This document shows positions 7,060 to 16,013 of a stretch of 64,000 bases of DNA, piece after piece. Each line of letters opens with the position of its first letter. Position 1 is the stretch's first letter. This stretch comes from JALYXI01 sp963716685 (GTDB lineage: Bacteria; Acidobacteriota; Terriglobia; Bryobacterales; Bryobacteraceae): the NCBI GenBank assembly GCA_963716685.1, contig CAVQTR010000003.1, forward strand, positions 620,001-684,000, given 5' to 3'. A program made the translations under genes and the position numbers. The notes beneath the pieces were generated by a model. The model had not been told where the DNA came from and did no database searches. It was given only the letters and a program-made list of their open reading frames with translations.

Positions 7060-9828
7060 TTAGAAGGTGACGCGGCCACCGAGGCGAAGGAGACGGCCCA
7101 TATCGATGTTGGAGGGCTTGCCAAGCGACGGGCCGATGGTGGTGACGGCGCTGGTGATGGCGCTGCTGTTGAAGATGTTGTAGAGATCCACCAGCGGTTC
7201 CATCCGGATGCGCTCGCGGTAGTGGAAGACGCGGGAGAAGCGGAGATCCATCAGGTTCTGCCAGGGATAACGGAACTGGCCGGGGGGCGCGACGAGGATG
7301 GATTGAGTTACCTGGGTGAGTCCGGGGACAATCGCCTGGGTCACGGTGTAACTGCGGCCCTGGGGCAGGCCTGAGTTTTCGCGCACCGTTCCGGCGAGTT
7401 GGATGTGAAAGGGCAGTTCCCAGGTGAAACCGGCGCGAACCTGATAGGTTTGGTCATAGTTCTGCTCTCCGGCGAAGTTAATCAGGTTGTTGGGATTATT
7501 CAGGTCGGCGCTGCCGCCGCTGGGAGTACCGAAATCGCGGCCGATGGTAAAGCCGGCAAAGACGGTGCCGCGGCGGAAGCGTGAGTTGACCTGGAATTCC
7601 ACGCCGTTGTAGTGCTCGTAGAGATTGGGCAGAGTCTTCTGCAGCAGATTATTCTGTCCAAGAGTGGAGGGCAGCTGATTGTAGACTGTCAGCGAGCCGC
7701 CGGTGAGGGGATTGGCAATCTGAACGGGAGTGTAACTGGTGGAGGGTACGGCTACGTTGACGGTGCCGAAAAGATCCAGGAACTTACGTCCGTAGTAGCC
7801 GACGCTGACGGAAGTGTTGGCGCCGATCTGACGCTGGACCATGGCGGTGTACTCCCACTGATAGGGACGCTTCATCCTGGGATCAATATGGTTGTTGTTC
7901 CCGGAGAAGCCGGTGCAGCCGGAGAGAGCCTGGCCGGGAGTGGGCGGCGTGAGACTGGTCCACGGGCAGGTTTCGTAGGCAATGAAGTTGGGGTTGACGT
8001 TCTGAGCGAGGGACGAGCCTTCAAGGACGTCGTACTTACTGATGCCGCCCTTGACGGCGGTCCTGCCATCGCCGAAGACGTCCCACGCGACGCCAATGCG
8101 AGGCGACCAGGTGTTCCAGTCGACGATTCCATTTTGCGCGGGGAAACTGCGGGCGGGCACCCATGCGCCGCCGGGAGCGCCCTGGGCGGGGATATTCATG
8201 GCCATGTGATCGAAACGGATGCCGAGGTTCAGGCTGACGCGGCGGTTGAGACGCCAGGAGTCCTGGAGGAACCAGCCGAGATCGGGATTGACATCTTCGC
8301 GATGCGTGAGCGGGGTGTTGTAGAGGCGGACGGATGTGGGAGCGCCGTTGGACAGAATCTGCACCATGTCGCCATTCATCTGGAAGGTTTCCTGGAAGTA
8401 GCCTTTGCGAATCTGGACCCCGGATTTTAGATTGTGCGAGCCGCTGACGTAGGAAGCGTTGGCGCTGATTGTGGTGTAAGAACCGCGATCGGTATCCACG
8501 CGGGGTGAGGTTTTGAGGATGGTGGAGGTGACGATGTCGTACTGGGCGATAACACCGGGAGCGGCGCCGGGTTCGAAGCCGAGGTTGTAATAGACAGGCA
8601 TGTAGGTCATGCCGACATCGATCAGGAGGCGATTGGTGATGGTGGAAGTCCAGTGAGCCTGACCCATGTAAACCATCCAGCTCTTTTGGACGACGTCGGC
8701 CAGAGGATCGGAGAAAGAGGCGCCGATCAGGTTGTTGGGACGGTGGCCGCGGAACTTGAAGCCGCGATCGTAAGAGGCGGATAGCTTGTTGTTCCTGTTG
8801 ATCTGGTAGGTGAGGCGGAGCGCGAGATCGGTGAGGCGGTTGTCATCGATGGCCTGGGCTCCGGCGGGAGTGAAGGTATTGGCAAGGAAGTTATTGGCGC
8901 CCCAGCGACGGAAGCTGGAAGCGAACCAGAGGCGGTCTTTGACAATGGGTCCTTCGAGGTCGGAATTCAGATCGTAGACGGTATCGACTTTGTTGCGGGC
9001 TTTCAAGCCGAGCGCGGCGAGGCTGGCATTGGAGTTATCGGACTGCATACCTTGCGTGGCGCCGGTGGCGAAGACGGAGCCATGAAACTGGTTGCCGCCA
9101 TCTTTGGGAATCATGCTGATCTGGATGCCGCCGACGGGCGCTTCCGCGGGCAGGGTACTGGTGAGATAGGTGATGGACTGCATCAGGCTGTCGTTGTAAT
9201 AGAAGCCAGTCTGATTGCCGGAGAAGCCGGTGTGCTGGATCTGCATGCCATCCACGACGAACACGTTGTCATTGCCATTGGAGCCATGCACCTGAAGCGT
9301 GGGCTGCTGCATGCCGCCGGTGCCGCCGACGTCGGGAGTGGCCGTGGAGACGCCGGGGATGATCTGGCCGACGGCGAAGGGGTCGCGGCCGGTAGGGATG
9401 GCATTCAGGGTGGCGCGATCCATTTCCTTTTCGAGAAGAGAATTCTGGACATCGACAACCGGGGGAGCTTCCGTAACAGTCAGTTGCTGCGCCGTTTGTC
9501 CGACTACCAGGGTTTCATTGACGGTGAGTGAGAATGACGCGCCGAGGGAGAGGTTTTCGCGCCGGATGGTGCGGAAGCCTTCGTGGGTGAAGGTGACAGT
9601 GTAATCGCCTGGGCGGAGATCGACGATGCGAAATTCGCCATTGCCGCCGGTTGTGGCGCTGCGGCTTCCTTCAATGAGCGCCGGGCTGGACGCTTCTACA
9701 AGGACCCCGGGAACAACAATTCCCGAAGGATCACGGACTACACCTACAATGGCTCCCAGATTCTGGGCGACAAGTGAGGCAGGCAGGATCAGCGTGCCTG
9801 CTGCGAGCAGAATTCTTCCCAATAACAT
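7060..9828 (-). CDS. Oar-like TonB-dependent outer-membrane receptor with carboxypeptidase-regulatory domain
   Basis: From the ATG at 9828 the protein has 922 residues. A signal peptide (MLLGRILLAAGTLILPASLVA) is followed by a carboxypeptidase-regulatory-like domain (AIVGVVRDPSGIVVPGV through DYTVTFTHEGFRT), a plug-like region with a VFVDGMQIQH-type motif, and a long beta-barrel ending in GGRVTF, the terminal Phe expected by the outer-membrane assembly machinery. The upstream part of the frame to 9882 lacks signal features, while AGAGGA lies about 8 nt before 9828. The cargo is unknown, but genetic linkage to two quinoproteins suggests uptake of, or contact with, a carbohydrate or alcohol. 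Large families of such receptors are typical of Acidobacteriota. Confidence 0.88.
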   Translation of the reverse strand: MLLGRILLAAGTLILPASLVAQNLGAIVGVVRDPSGIVVPGVLVEASSPALIEGSRSATTGGNGEFRIVDLRPGDYTVTFTHEGFRTIRRENLSLGASFSLTVNETLVVGQTAQQLTVTEAPPVVDVQNSLLEKEMDRATLNAIPTGRDPFAVGQIIPGVSTATPDVGGTGGMQQPTLQVHGSNGNDNVFVVDGMQIQHTGFSGNQTGFYYNDSLMQSITYLTSTLPAEAPVGGIQISMIPKDGGNQFHGSVFATGATQGMQSDNSNASLAALGLKARNKVDTVYDLNSDLEGPIVKDRLWFASSFRRWGANNFLANTFTPAGAQAIDDNRLTDLALRLTYQINRNNKLSASYDRGFKFRGHRPNNLIGASFSDPLADVVQKSWMVYMGQAHWTSTITNRLLIDVGMTYMPVYYNLGFEPGAAPGVIAQYDIVTSTILKTSPRVDTDRGSYTTISANASYVSGSHNLKSGVQIRKGYFQETFQMNGDMVQILSNGAPTSVRLYNTPLTHREDVNPDLGWFLQDSWRLNRRVSLNLGIRFDHMAMNIPAQGAPGGAWVPARSFPAQNGIVDWNTWSPRIGVAWDVFGDGRTAVKGGISKYDVLEGSSLAQNVNPNFIAYETCPWTSLTPPTPGQALSGCTGFSGNNNHIDPRMKRPYQWEYTAMVQRQIGANTSVSVGYYGRKFLDLFGTVNVAVPSTSYTPVQIANPLTGGSLTVYNQLPSTLGQNNLLQKTLPNLYEHYNGVEFQVNSRFRRGTVFAGFTIGRDFGTPSGGSADLNNPNNLINFAGEQNYDQTYQVRAGFTWELPFHIQLAGTVRENSGLPQGRSYTVTQAIVPGLTQVTQSILVAPPGQFRYPWQNLMDLRFSRVFHYRERIRMEPLVDLYNIFNSSAITSAVTTIGPSLGKPSNIDMGRLLRLGGRVTF

Positions 9829-9941
9829 CGTCTCTGTCCTCTCTGGAACTGCATGACAGCACGCAGGGACGACGGGGGCCATCTGCCGGTGTAAACCGGA
9901 CCGAAATTCTGCTCAGAAACCCAGGCTACGGATTGGGATGA

Positions 9942-9986
9942 ATGCGTGTTGCAGGACTATTATGCAACACGCATCGAGGTTGTCAA
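9942..9986 (-). promoter_or_regulatory. Sigma-70 promoter with overlapping palindromic operator for the receptor/quinoprotein operon
   Basis: On the minus strand, TTGACA (9986-9981) is separated by 18 nt from TAATAG (9962-9957), a near-consensus promoter about 120 nt upstream of the receptor start. A perfect inverted repeat with 12-nt arms (ATGCGTGTTGCA at 9942-9953 and its complement at 9963-9974) has the -10 box in its 9-nt spacer. Such placement is expected of a repressor operator that blocks polymerase binding. The identity of the regulator is unknown. Confidence 0.75.
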
Positions 9987-10016
9987 CGCGGGGGGGAGAA
10001 GCGAGGGGCGGAGTGA

Positions 10017-10397
10017 TTACCTTTTGGACGTCGCGGCTTCGGCTTTCTTAGCAGCCCAGCGCTTTTTGAGCGAGGCGACGATCGCGGCTCTGCCGGCGGC
10101 GCTGAGCTGGCGGCCGGAGGATTTGGCGGATTTCTTCGTGGCAGGAGCGGAAGCAGTCGCCTGACCGCGTGACTTACTCCATCTTTGGCGCTGTGCTTCG
10201 CTGATGCGTTTGCGGGCAGCAGCGGACATCTTTCTGCGCGTTTTCCCCGGGGCGGACGCAACGGTCTCGGCGGCCGGGGCCGAGTTGCCGCTCATCATGG
10301 CGCGAAGCTCGGCAATCTGAGTGTCGATCATGTGTTTCTGGTGTTCAAAGCCCTGAATTGCAGCGCTGATTATTTCCTGTGAAATTTCTTTTGCCAT
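10017..10397 (-). CDS. Basic Ala/Lys/Arg-rich protein with two repeated helix motifs, possible DNA-binding protein
   Basis: A 126-residue protein with an acidic-neutral helical N-terminus (QEIISAAIQGFEHQKHMIDTQ) and a strongly basic remainder. Two related motifs are visible: MSAAARKRISEAQRQRW and LSAAGRAAIVASLKKRW, separated by a Lys/Ser/Ala linker. This layout (Ser-Ala-Ala, Arg-Ile, ending Arg-Trp) resembles small motifs in bacterial nucleoid or NUMOD-like DNA-binding proteins, but I cannot name a family with confidence. It stands alone between the receptor operon promoter and the oxidoreductase gene. A role in DNA compaction or sequence-nonspecific binding is inference from charge and repeats only. 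Confidence 0.72.
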   Translation of the reverse strand: MAKEISQEIISAAIQGFEHQKHMIDTQIAELRAMMSGNSAPAAETVASAPGKTRRKMSAAARKRISEAQRQRWSKSRGQATASAPATKKSAKSSGRQLSAAGRAAIVASLKKRWAAKKAEAATSKR

Positions 10398-10546
10398 ATG
10401 TATTAGTTCTTTTCGTGAGACGCTCTTATCTTGTCACATAACCACATGCCCGGGAAAGGGCCATAATTACTGGCCGAAGAATTAGTGGCGTGGCTGAGTA
10501 GGAAACAACTGCCGCGAGTCAGGAGCGTATTCGAGTCAGCGAGAGA

Positions 10547-12079
10547 TCAGAGCTTCAGTTCCCAACCTTTGCGGAAGGCCGGCTTGACGTACTGATTGGC
10601 TTCGGCACTGTTGGTAAAGCGCAGGTTTTTGCTGTCCCACTGCAGCTTGCCCGGTACGCGGAAGGCGATTACTCCAAGCAGCATCCATTCGGCAAAGGGA
10701 CCGGAGATGGAGAAGTTAGAACAGGACGGCTCACCGCCTTTGCAATAACGAACCCAATCGAGCATGTGGCCGGGGGAGCGCGTGAGCAGCTGAGGCGGCA
10801 ACGTGTAATCCTGCCAGCGGGAGAGAGGCAGCAACTGGACACCTTCGCCGCGTTCGACGGTGGACATCATGCCTTTGGTTCCGACGAAGACCGCGCCGTT
10901 GCCGGTCAGGATGCCGGGTTTGTTGGGTTCGCGGGGAGGTCCGTAGACTGCAACGCCGGGGCCGCCGGCTCCGGTGCGCTGACCGTTGCCAGCCGGTCTG
11001 GGAGCTCCACCACCGCCGCCACCGCCAAAGCCGCGCGCGGGTGTGGCACGGCCGCGGCCTTTCTCGGCGAGGTTATTGGGAGAGGGAAGTACCATCTCAC
11101 TCTCCTCGCCGGGTACGTTGTAAGCTTCGGGGTCGCCGGGGCGGGCGGAGTCATGCCAGTAGACAGCAACAGGCGGCATTTCACCGCGTGCGGGGAACTC
11201 AAAACGAATGACGGCACGTTCGGGGAAGCTTAACTTACTCCGGCCTTCGACGCGGACGAGTTCGACGCTGGAGGGAGCCCCAAGCTGCAGAGCCAGGTTG
11301 ACCGGACCCATGGTATGGATGCCCCAGTTACCAATCTGGCCGGTGCCGAAATCAAAGAAGCCGCGCCAGTTATAGGGAGTGTATTCGGCACTGTAGGGAC
11401 GCATAGCGGCGTCTCCCAGCCACAGGTTCCAATCGAGAGAGCCAGGGACGGCGGATTCGGGCGGGGGCTCCTGCAGACCGGTGGGATGAGTGCCGGGTGA
11501 GGCGGAGACATGTACTTCGGTTACATCTCCGATGGCGCCGGACCAGACTATCTCGGCGGCGACGCGGATACTTTCATGGGAGTAACCCTGATTTCCCATC
11601 TGGGTGGCGACCTTGTACTTCACGGCGGCATCCTGCAGCAGGCGCGCTTCCCAGGGAGTGCGGGTGAGCGGTTTCTCCACATAGACATGCTTGCCGTGCT
11701 GCATGCAGGCGAGAGCTACCGTGGCATGCATATGGTCAGGAATGCCGATCGTACAGGCATCGATGTTCTTCCCTTCCTTCTCCAGCATGACGCGAAAATC
11801 CTTGTACTTCGGCTGCTTGTCGAAGCGCCGGAAGTTAGCGGCCGCGCGTACTTCGTCGACATCGCAGAGGGCGACGATGTTTTCGGTGCGCGCGACATCG
11901 ACCAGATCGACGCCGCCCTGACCGCCGCAGCCAATGGAGGCGACGTTCAGCTTGTCATAGAAGGGCTTGTAGCCCAGAGCACGAAGAGAAGCGACCGAAC
12001 CATAACCCGCGGCGGGGACGGCGGCGGTCAGGAGGGTGCCGAAGAAGAAGTAACGTCGGGAGAGGCCGGGATCATTCAT
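10547..12079 (-). CDS. Gfo/Idh/MocA family oxidoreductase with twin-arginine signal
   Basis: A 510-residue protein starting MNDPGLSRRYFFFGTLLTAAVP, a twin-arginine-like export signal. The Rossmann segment follows (LNVASIGCGGQGGVD), then the family EKP motif (VYVEKPLTRTPWEA) and a substrate-binding C-terminal domain. Members use NAD(P) to act on sugars, inositols or glycosides, and exported Tat forms usually carry the cofactor in folded state. A glycine-rich insertion with seven consecutive Gly sits around residue 350-370 and is absent from most relatives. The gene is followed by mnmE in the opposite transcriptional order, separated by about 45 nt. The substrate is unknown. Confidence 0.87.
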   Translation of the reverse strand: MNDPGLSRRYFFFGTLLTAAVPAAGYGSVASLRALGYKPFYDKLNVASIGCGGQGGVDLVDVARTENIVALCDVDEVRAAANFRRFDKQPKYKDFRVMLEKEGKNIDACTIGIPDHMHATVALACMQHGKHVYVEKPLTRTPWEARLLQDAAVKYKVATQMGNQGYSHESIRVAAEIVWSGAIGDVTEVHVSASPGTHPTGLQEPPPESAVPGSLDWNLWLGDAAMRPYSAEYTPYNWRGFFDFGTGQIGNWGIHTMGPVNLALQLGAPSSVELVRVEGRSKLSFPERAVIRFEFPARGEMPPVAVYWHDSARPGDPEAYNVPGEESEMVLPSPNNLAEKGRGRATPARGFGGGGGGGAPRPAGNGQRTGAGGPGVAVYGPPREPNKPGILTGNGAVFVGTKGMMSTVERGEGVQLLPLSRWQDYTLPPQLLTRSPGHMLDWVRYCKGGEPSCSNFSISGPFAEWMLLGVIAFRVPGKLQWDSKNLRFTNSAEANQYVKPAFRKGWELKL

Positions 12080-12123
12080 GGATTTGGCTCAACCCCAGTA
12101 TGTAGCATTTGACCGGAGGCGAG

Positions 12124-13427
12124 TTACTTGCCGATGCAGAAGGTGGAAAAGATGCGGTTCAGGATGTCGTCCGCGGTGGTGGCGCCGGTGATGGCATCGA
12201 GCGGACGAAGAGCGGTATAGAGATCGAGCAGCAGCATCTCATGGGGAATGCGGGATTGGATTGCCTGGCGTGCGGCGGTGAGGGCGTCGAGGCTCTCCCG
12301 AAGCAGGCGCTCATGGCGAAGGCTGGTGATGAAGCCGGTTTCGCCGGCAGCTTCGGCTTCGGGCAGGATGGCGTCGCGGAGCTGTTCGAGCCCATGGCCG
12401 GTAAGAGCGGAAACCGGGATTCCGGGAGTTACGGAGCCCAGATCGGATTTGTTGGCGGCAAGGATGAAACGACCGGCCTGCCGCGCGATGAGCGCTTTAT
12501 CTTCGGCGGCGAGGGGCCGGGAGCCATCGACTACCACGAGGGTGACATCGGCATCGGCCATGGCCTGATAGCTGCGTTCGATGCCGAGGGTTTCGACGAG
12601 GCCTTCGCCTTCACGAATGCCAGCGGTATCGACGAGGCGGACGGGGATGCCGCGGATGGCGGCGGTTTCGGAAATGAGGTCGCGCGTGGTGCCGGGAATA
12701 TCGGTGACGATGGCGCGGTCCTGTTCGAGCAGACGATTGAAGAGGCTGCTTTTGCCTACATTGGGGCGGCCGACCAGGGCAAGGGTGAGACCGGAGCGAA
12801 CCAGGTTGCCGTAGGCAAAGCTGCGGGCCATGTTTTCGAGGCCGTCCTGAATAGGGAGCCAGGCGGCCGATGAGTTCTTCATCGGGGGCGACGGAGATAT
12901 CGTCTTCGGCGAAATCGATGCCGGCTTCGAGCAGGGCGATGAGTTCGATGAGCCGATGTTTGAGAGGCGCGAGGCGGCGCGAGACGGAACCTTCGGCCTG
13001 CTGGGAAGCGATTTTTGCCTGATAGAGCGTGGTGGCGTCGATGAGATCGCGGACGGCTTCGGCCTGGGGAAGATCGATGCGGCCATTGAGGTAAGCGCGG
13101 AGGGTAAATTCGCCGGGTTCAGCGAGACGCGCTCCGGCGGCGACGGCCTGCTCGAGACAATAACGGAGAACCACGGGGGAACCGTGGCAGGAGATTTCGA
13201 CTACGTCTTCCGCGGTGTAAGAGCGGGGAGCGGCAAAGAGGGTGACGACGACCCGATCGACGTCCGCCGACGAGCGTCCCCATGCGGGCGTGCCAGGGTT
13301 CGAGCGCGATGCCGGGGACGAGATACTGCGCGATGGCGCGGGACTGTTTACCGGAAATCCGGACGACGCCCAGGCCCGCCCGGCCGGGAGCGGTCGAAAG
13401 GGCGGCGATCGTTTCGTTTAGGTCCAT
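12124..13427 (-). CDS. mnmE: tRNA modification GTPase MnmE, interrupted by two apparent +1 frameshifts
   Basis: Reading on the minus strand from ATG 13427, the N-terminal frame (MDLNETIAALSTAPGRAGLG) runs to about 13280. The middle segment (VVVTLFAAPRSYTAEDVVEI, then EFTLRAYLNGRIDLPQAEAV) is in a second frame, and the G domain (GRPNVGKSS, DTAG, NKSD) with the C-terminal FCIGK motif is in a third. Removing one base near 13276-13280 and one near 12858-12861 restores a protein of about 433 residues, normal for MnmE, which with MnmG modifies wobble uridines of tRNA. Neither shift site has a nearby in-frame stop, which argues against programmed shifting. The start overlaps the 3' end of jag by 80 nt, and GAGG precedes it. 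Confidence 0.85.
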
Positions 13428-14031
13428 GGCCTCGGTCTCCGCCGCGGGGAGGACGGTCTCCGCGGTCATTGCCGCGCGAGGGTCCGCGATCGAAGGAACG
13501 GGGAGGCGGCGGAGGCGGTTCCGGGAGGCTGGGCATACCGGCGGGATAGACGATGACGTGGCGGTAACCGCCGACGCCGGCGCTCTCACTGCGCAGTTCG
13601 GTTTCGTTGCGGAGCGCGATGTGGATGACGCGGCGCTCGCGGCTGTTCATGGGATTGAAGCGGAACGGATCGCCGGTATGTTTAACCTTTTCGGCGGCGG
13701 CGTTGGCGCTCATCCGCAGCTCGGCAATGCGGAGCATGCGGTAATCATTCGCGTCGAAGGAGAGCCGCGAGTGATCCTCGGAGGGCATCCGGAGTGCTTC
13801 CATGGTGACCTGTTCCAGGGCGAGCAGCAGTTCCGCGCGGTTGGACAGAAGCAGATCGACATCGGGGCCGCTGAACTTGACCACCACCTCGGGATTTTCA
13901 ATCTCGGGGTTGGAGGAATCGCCTTCGGTGAGCTCGTATTCGAGATCGAAATCGGCGTCTTCGAGGATCAGTTCGAGGAACTCTTCAATCCGGGGACCGA
14001 TGGAGTCTACAGTATATTTTTTCTCACTCAA
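13348..14031 (-). CDS. jag: Jag/KhpB-like KH-R3H RNA-binding protein
   Basis: A 227-residue protein beginning EKKYTVDSIGPRIEEFLELI (Jag N-type), followed by a KH-like region (DVDLLLSNRAELLLALEQVT) and an R3H-like region (SANAAAEKVKHTGDPFRFNPM, then ERRVIHIALRN). The C-terminal ~55 residues are a Pro run followed by an Arg/Gly/Asp-rich tail (RGDRPPRGGDRG), unusual in Jag proteins and probably disordered and RNA-contacting. It directly follows yidC, the conserved position for this gene. In Firmicutes the family controls cell-wall synthesis and division through RNA binding. The tail coding region is shared with the start of mnmE in another frame. Confidence 0.87.
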   Translation of the reverse strand: MSEKKYTVDSIGPRIEEFLELILEDADFDLEYELTEGDSSNPEIENPEVVVKFSGPDVDLLLSNRAELLLALEQVTMEALRMPSEDHSRLSFDANDYRMLRIAELRMSANAAAEKVKHTGDPFRFNPMNSRERRVIHIALRNETELRSESAGVGGYRHVIVYPAGMPSLPEPPPPPPRSFDRGPSRGNDRGDRPPRGGDRGHGPKRNDRRPFDRSRPGGPGRRPDFR

Positions 14032-14034
14032 GCT

Positions 14035-15727
14035 CTATTTCCTGCCGTTCTTCTTCACTGGTACGGCTTTAACGGGGATCACGCCGACGTCCGCCGGGGT
14101 CATCGTCTTATTGAAGAACCACTGCTGGGCGATACTCACGAAGTTGCCAGTCAGCCAGTATAGCACCAGGCCGCTCGATGCCTTCCAGAAGAAGAAGCCC
14201 ATCATCAATGGCATGAACTGCATCATTTTCTGCTGCGCGGGGTCGCCGCCGGCCTGCGGGGTCATTCTCTGGAGCAGGAAGCCGGTGATGATGAGCAGAA
14301 GGGGCAGGATGCGGATGGCAAGCGTTTCGGGTTGCGAGAGATCGTGGACCCAGTACCAGTTGGCGCTGCGCATCTCAATGGAGACGGCGAGGACTTTGTA
14401 AAACGCGAACAGGAACGGCATCTGGATCAGGAGGGGCAGACAGCCGCCGACGGGGTTGGCGCCGTGCTTCTTGTAGAGATCCATGGTCTCCTGATTTTTC
14501 TGCTGCTGGCGCGGGTCGCGCATGGGGATGTTCTTGTATTTTTCGTTGATGATCGGAATCTGCGGCTGGAGCGCCTGCATTTTCTTCATCGACTTCATGT
14601 TGGTGCAGCTTGAGCGGGAACAGCAGGACGTTGATCACGAGGGTGATCAGGATGATGGACCAGCCGTAGTTGTGAATGTACTGATCGTTGACGAAGTGCA
14701 GGATCAGGAAGAGGGGTTTGGCGATGATGGCGAACCAGCCGAAATCGACGATCTGTTCCAGTTTGGGATTGACCCGGCGCAGCGTATCGACATCTTTGGG
14801 GCCGACGTAGAGCGAGAAGCCGGAGCGGCCGGTACCGCCGACGGCGACGCCGACATAGGCCTGTTCCTCTTTGTCGAAGGGCGTCGCGACCTTATCGTCA
14901 AAGGTGGTGGTCTGAATGGAGCCGTTGCCGGTGGGAAGAAAGACGCTGGCGAAATACTGATCTTCGAGGCCGGCGAAGGAGAAGGAGCCGTCGTTATTGA
15001 GCGGACCTTCCTTGGCGGCTTTGGCAGCCTGCCGTTCCACTTTGGAATCGGCGTTCTGGTAGCGAATGGCGGCCTGCTGGGTATACGCGTTCAGAGCGGC
15101 CATATCGCCGAAACCGCCGCGCCACTGCAGGAGGCTGAGAATGGGCGCGCCCTGTTCACTGACTTCCGAAGTGACAGTGGAGAGATAGCTGTCCTTTTGG
15201 AATTCGAAGACCTTGCGGGCGAAGACGCGGCCATCGGAATACTGGAACGAGACGGAGAGGCCGTTTGAGGAGGAGACAAAGAGCGCTTTGTTCAGATCGA
15301 CGGAGGGCTTCTTCTCGCGGAAATCGTAGGAGAACGGATTCCCGACCTTTTCGATGGCGACGGGGTTAACCAGTTCGAGGGGCTTGCCGGCGCCGTCCTT
15401 GTAATTCTTCAGCGTCCAGCTGCGGACGACACCGCCGCGGTTGGAAAAGATGACGTGGTAGAGATCCGTATCGATAACGGTGGATTCTTCCCGGGCGCCG
15501 ACGACGGAACCGGCGGGTGGGGGCGTGACTGGGACGGGCGCAGGGGCGGCGGAACTGGTGGCGGCTTCTGGCTTTTTGGGGAAATCGACGACGGCTTTCT
15601 TCGCGGGCGCGGGGGGGGCGAACAGGCGGAAGAAGTAAGGCGTGGCGAAAATAACGGCAAAGACGAGCGCGAAGGCGATCATCATGCGCGCCTGCATGGG
15701 CATGTCCTGGGGCTTATCGGCTGCCAT
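14035..15727 (-). CDS. yidC: Membrane protein insertase YidC, interrupted by one apparent +1 frameshift
   Basis: From ATG 15727 the first frame gives the N-terminal membrane helix (MMIAFALVFAVIFATPYFFRLF), the large periplasmic domain and the first helix of the core (DQYIHNYGWSIILITLVINVLLFPLKL). At about 14605-14608 the coding shifts by one base, and the rest (TNMKSMKKMQALQPQIP through ALYWLTGNF-like helices to the basic tail) continues in the next frame to 14035. Deleting one base yields about 563 residues, normal for a Gram-negative YidC. The protein inserts and folds inner-membrane proteins with or without SecYEG. Because the gene is essential in most bacteria, an assembly error is likelier than loss. 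Confidence 0.86.
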
Positions 15728-16013
15728 TCAGGACCTCACGGGAAGGGACGGGATCGACGCCGCCGGCATGGAACGGATGGCAGCGGCAGAGGCGCGCCAT
15801 GCCGAGGCGGAAGCCATGCGCAGCGCCGTGGCGCTCGACGGCTTCGCGCATATATTCCGAGCAGGTGGGATAAAAACGGCAGGCGGATGGCAGAAAGGGA
15901 GACACTCCTGATTGGTATACGCGCAGCAGGGCGATTAAGGTCTGCCGGGGTGCAGACCGGAGCAGCGATCGAAGAGACGGACGATCTCGCTTTCCAGTTT
16001 GGGAAACGGGCAT
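15714..16013 (-). CDS. yidD: Membrane protein insertion efficiency factor YidD
   Basis: A small protein of 99 residues from ATG 16013 with the full YidD signature: LIALLRVYQSGVSPFLPSAC, then CRFYPTCSEYMREAVERHG, then GMARLCRCHPFHAGGVDPVP. It is thought to assist YidC/Sec-dependent insertion at the inner face of the membrane. It overlaps the end of rnpA by 79 nt in a different frame and overlaps the yidC start by 14 nt. An upstream in-frame ATG at 16052 would extend it further into rnpA and looks unnecessary. The conserved three Cys are present. Confidence 0.88.
   Translation of the reverse strand: MPVSQTGKRDRPSLRSLLRSAPRQTLIALLRVYQSGVSPFLPSACRFYPTCSEYMREAVERHGAAHGFRLGMARLCRCHPFHAGGVDPVPSREVLNGSR

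Noticed and set aside
5576..7063. A 495-residue plus-strand open frame
   Set aside because: Antisense to the quinoprotein gene; Gly/Val/Glu-rich shadow translation with no recognisable domain.
12850..13290. Programmed ribosomal frameshifting in mnmE, yidC or lepB
   Set aside because: No slippery heptamers, no adjacent stop codons and no strong downstream pseudoknot were seen, and the families are not known to use it.
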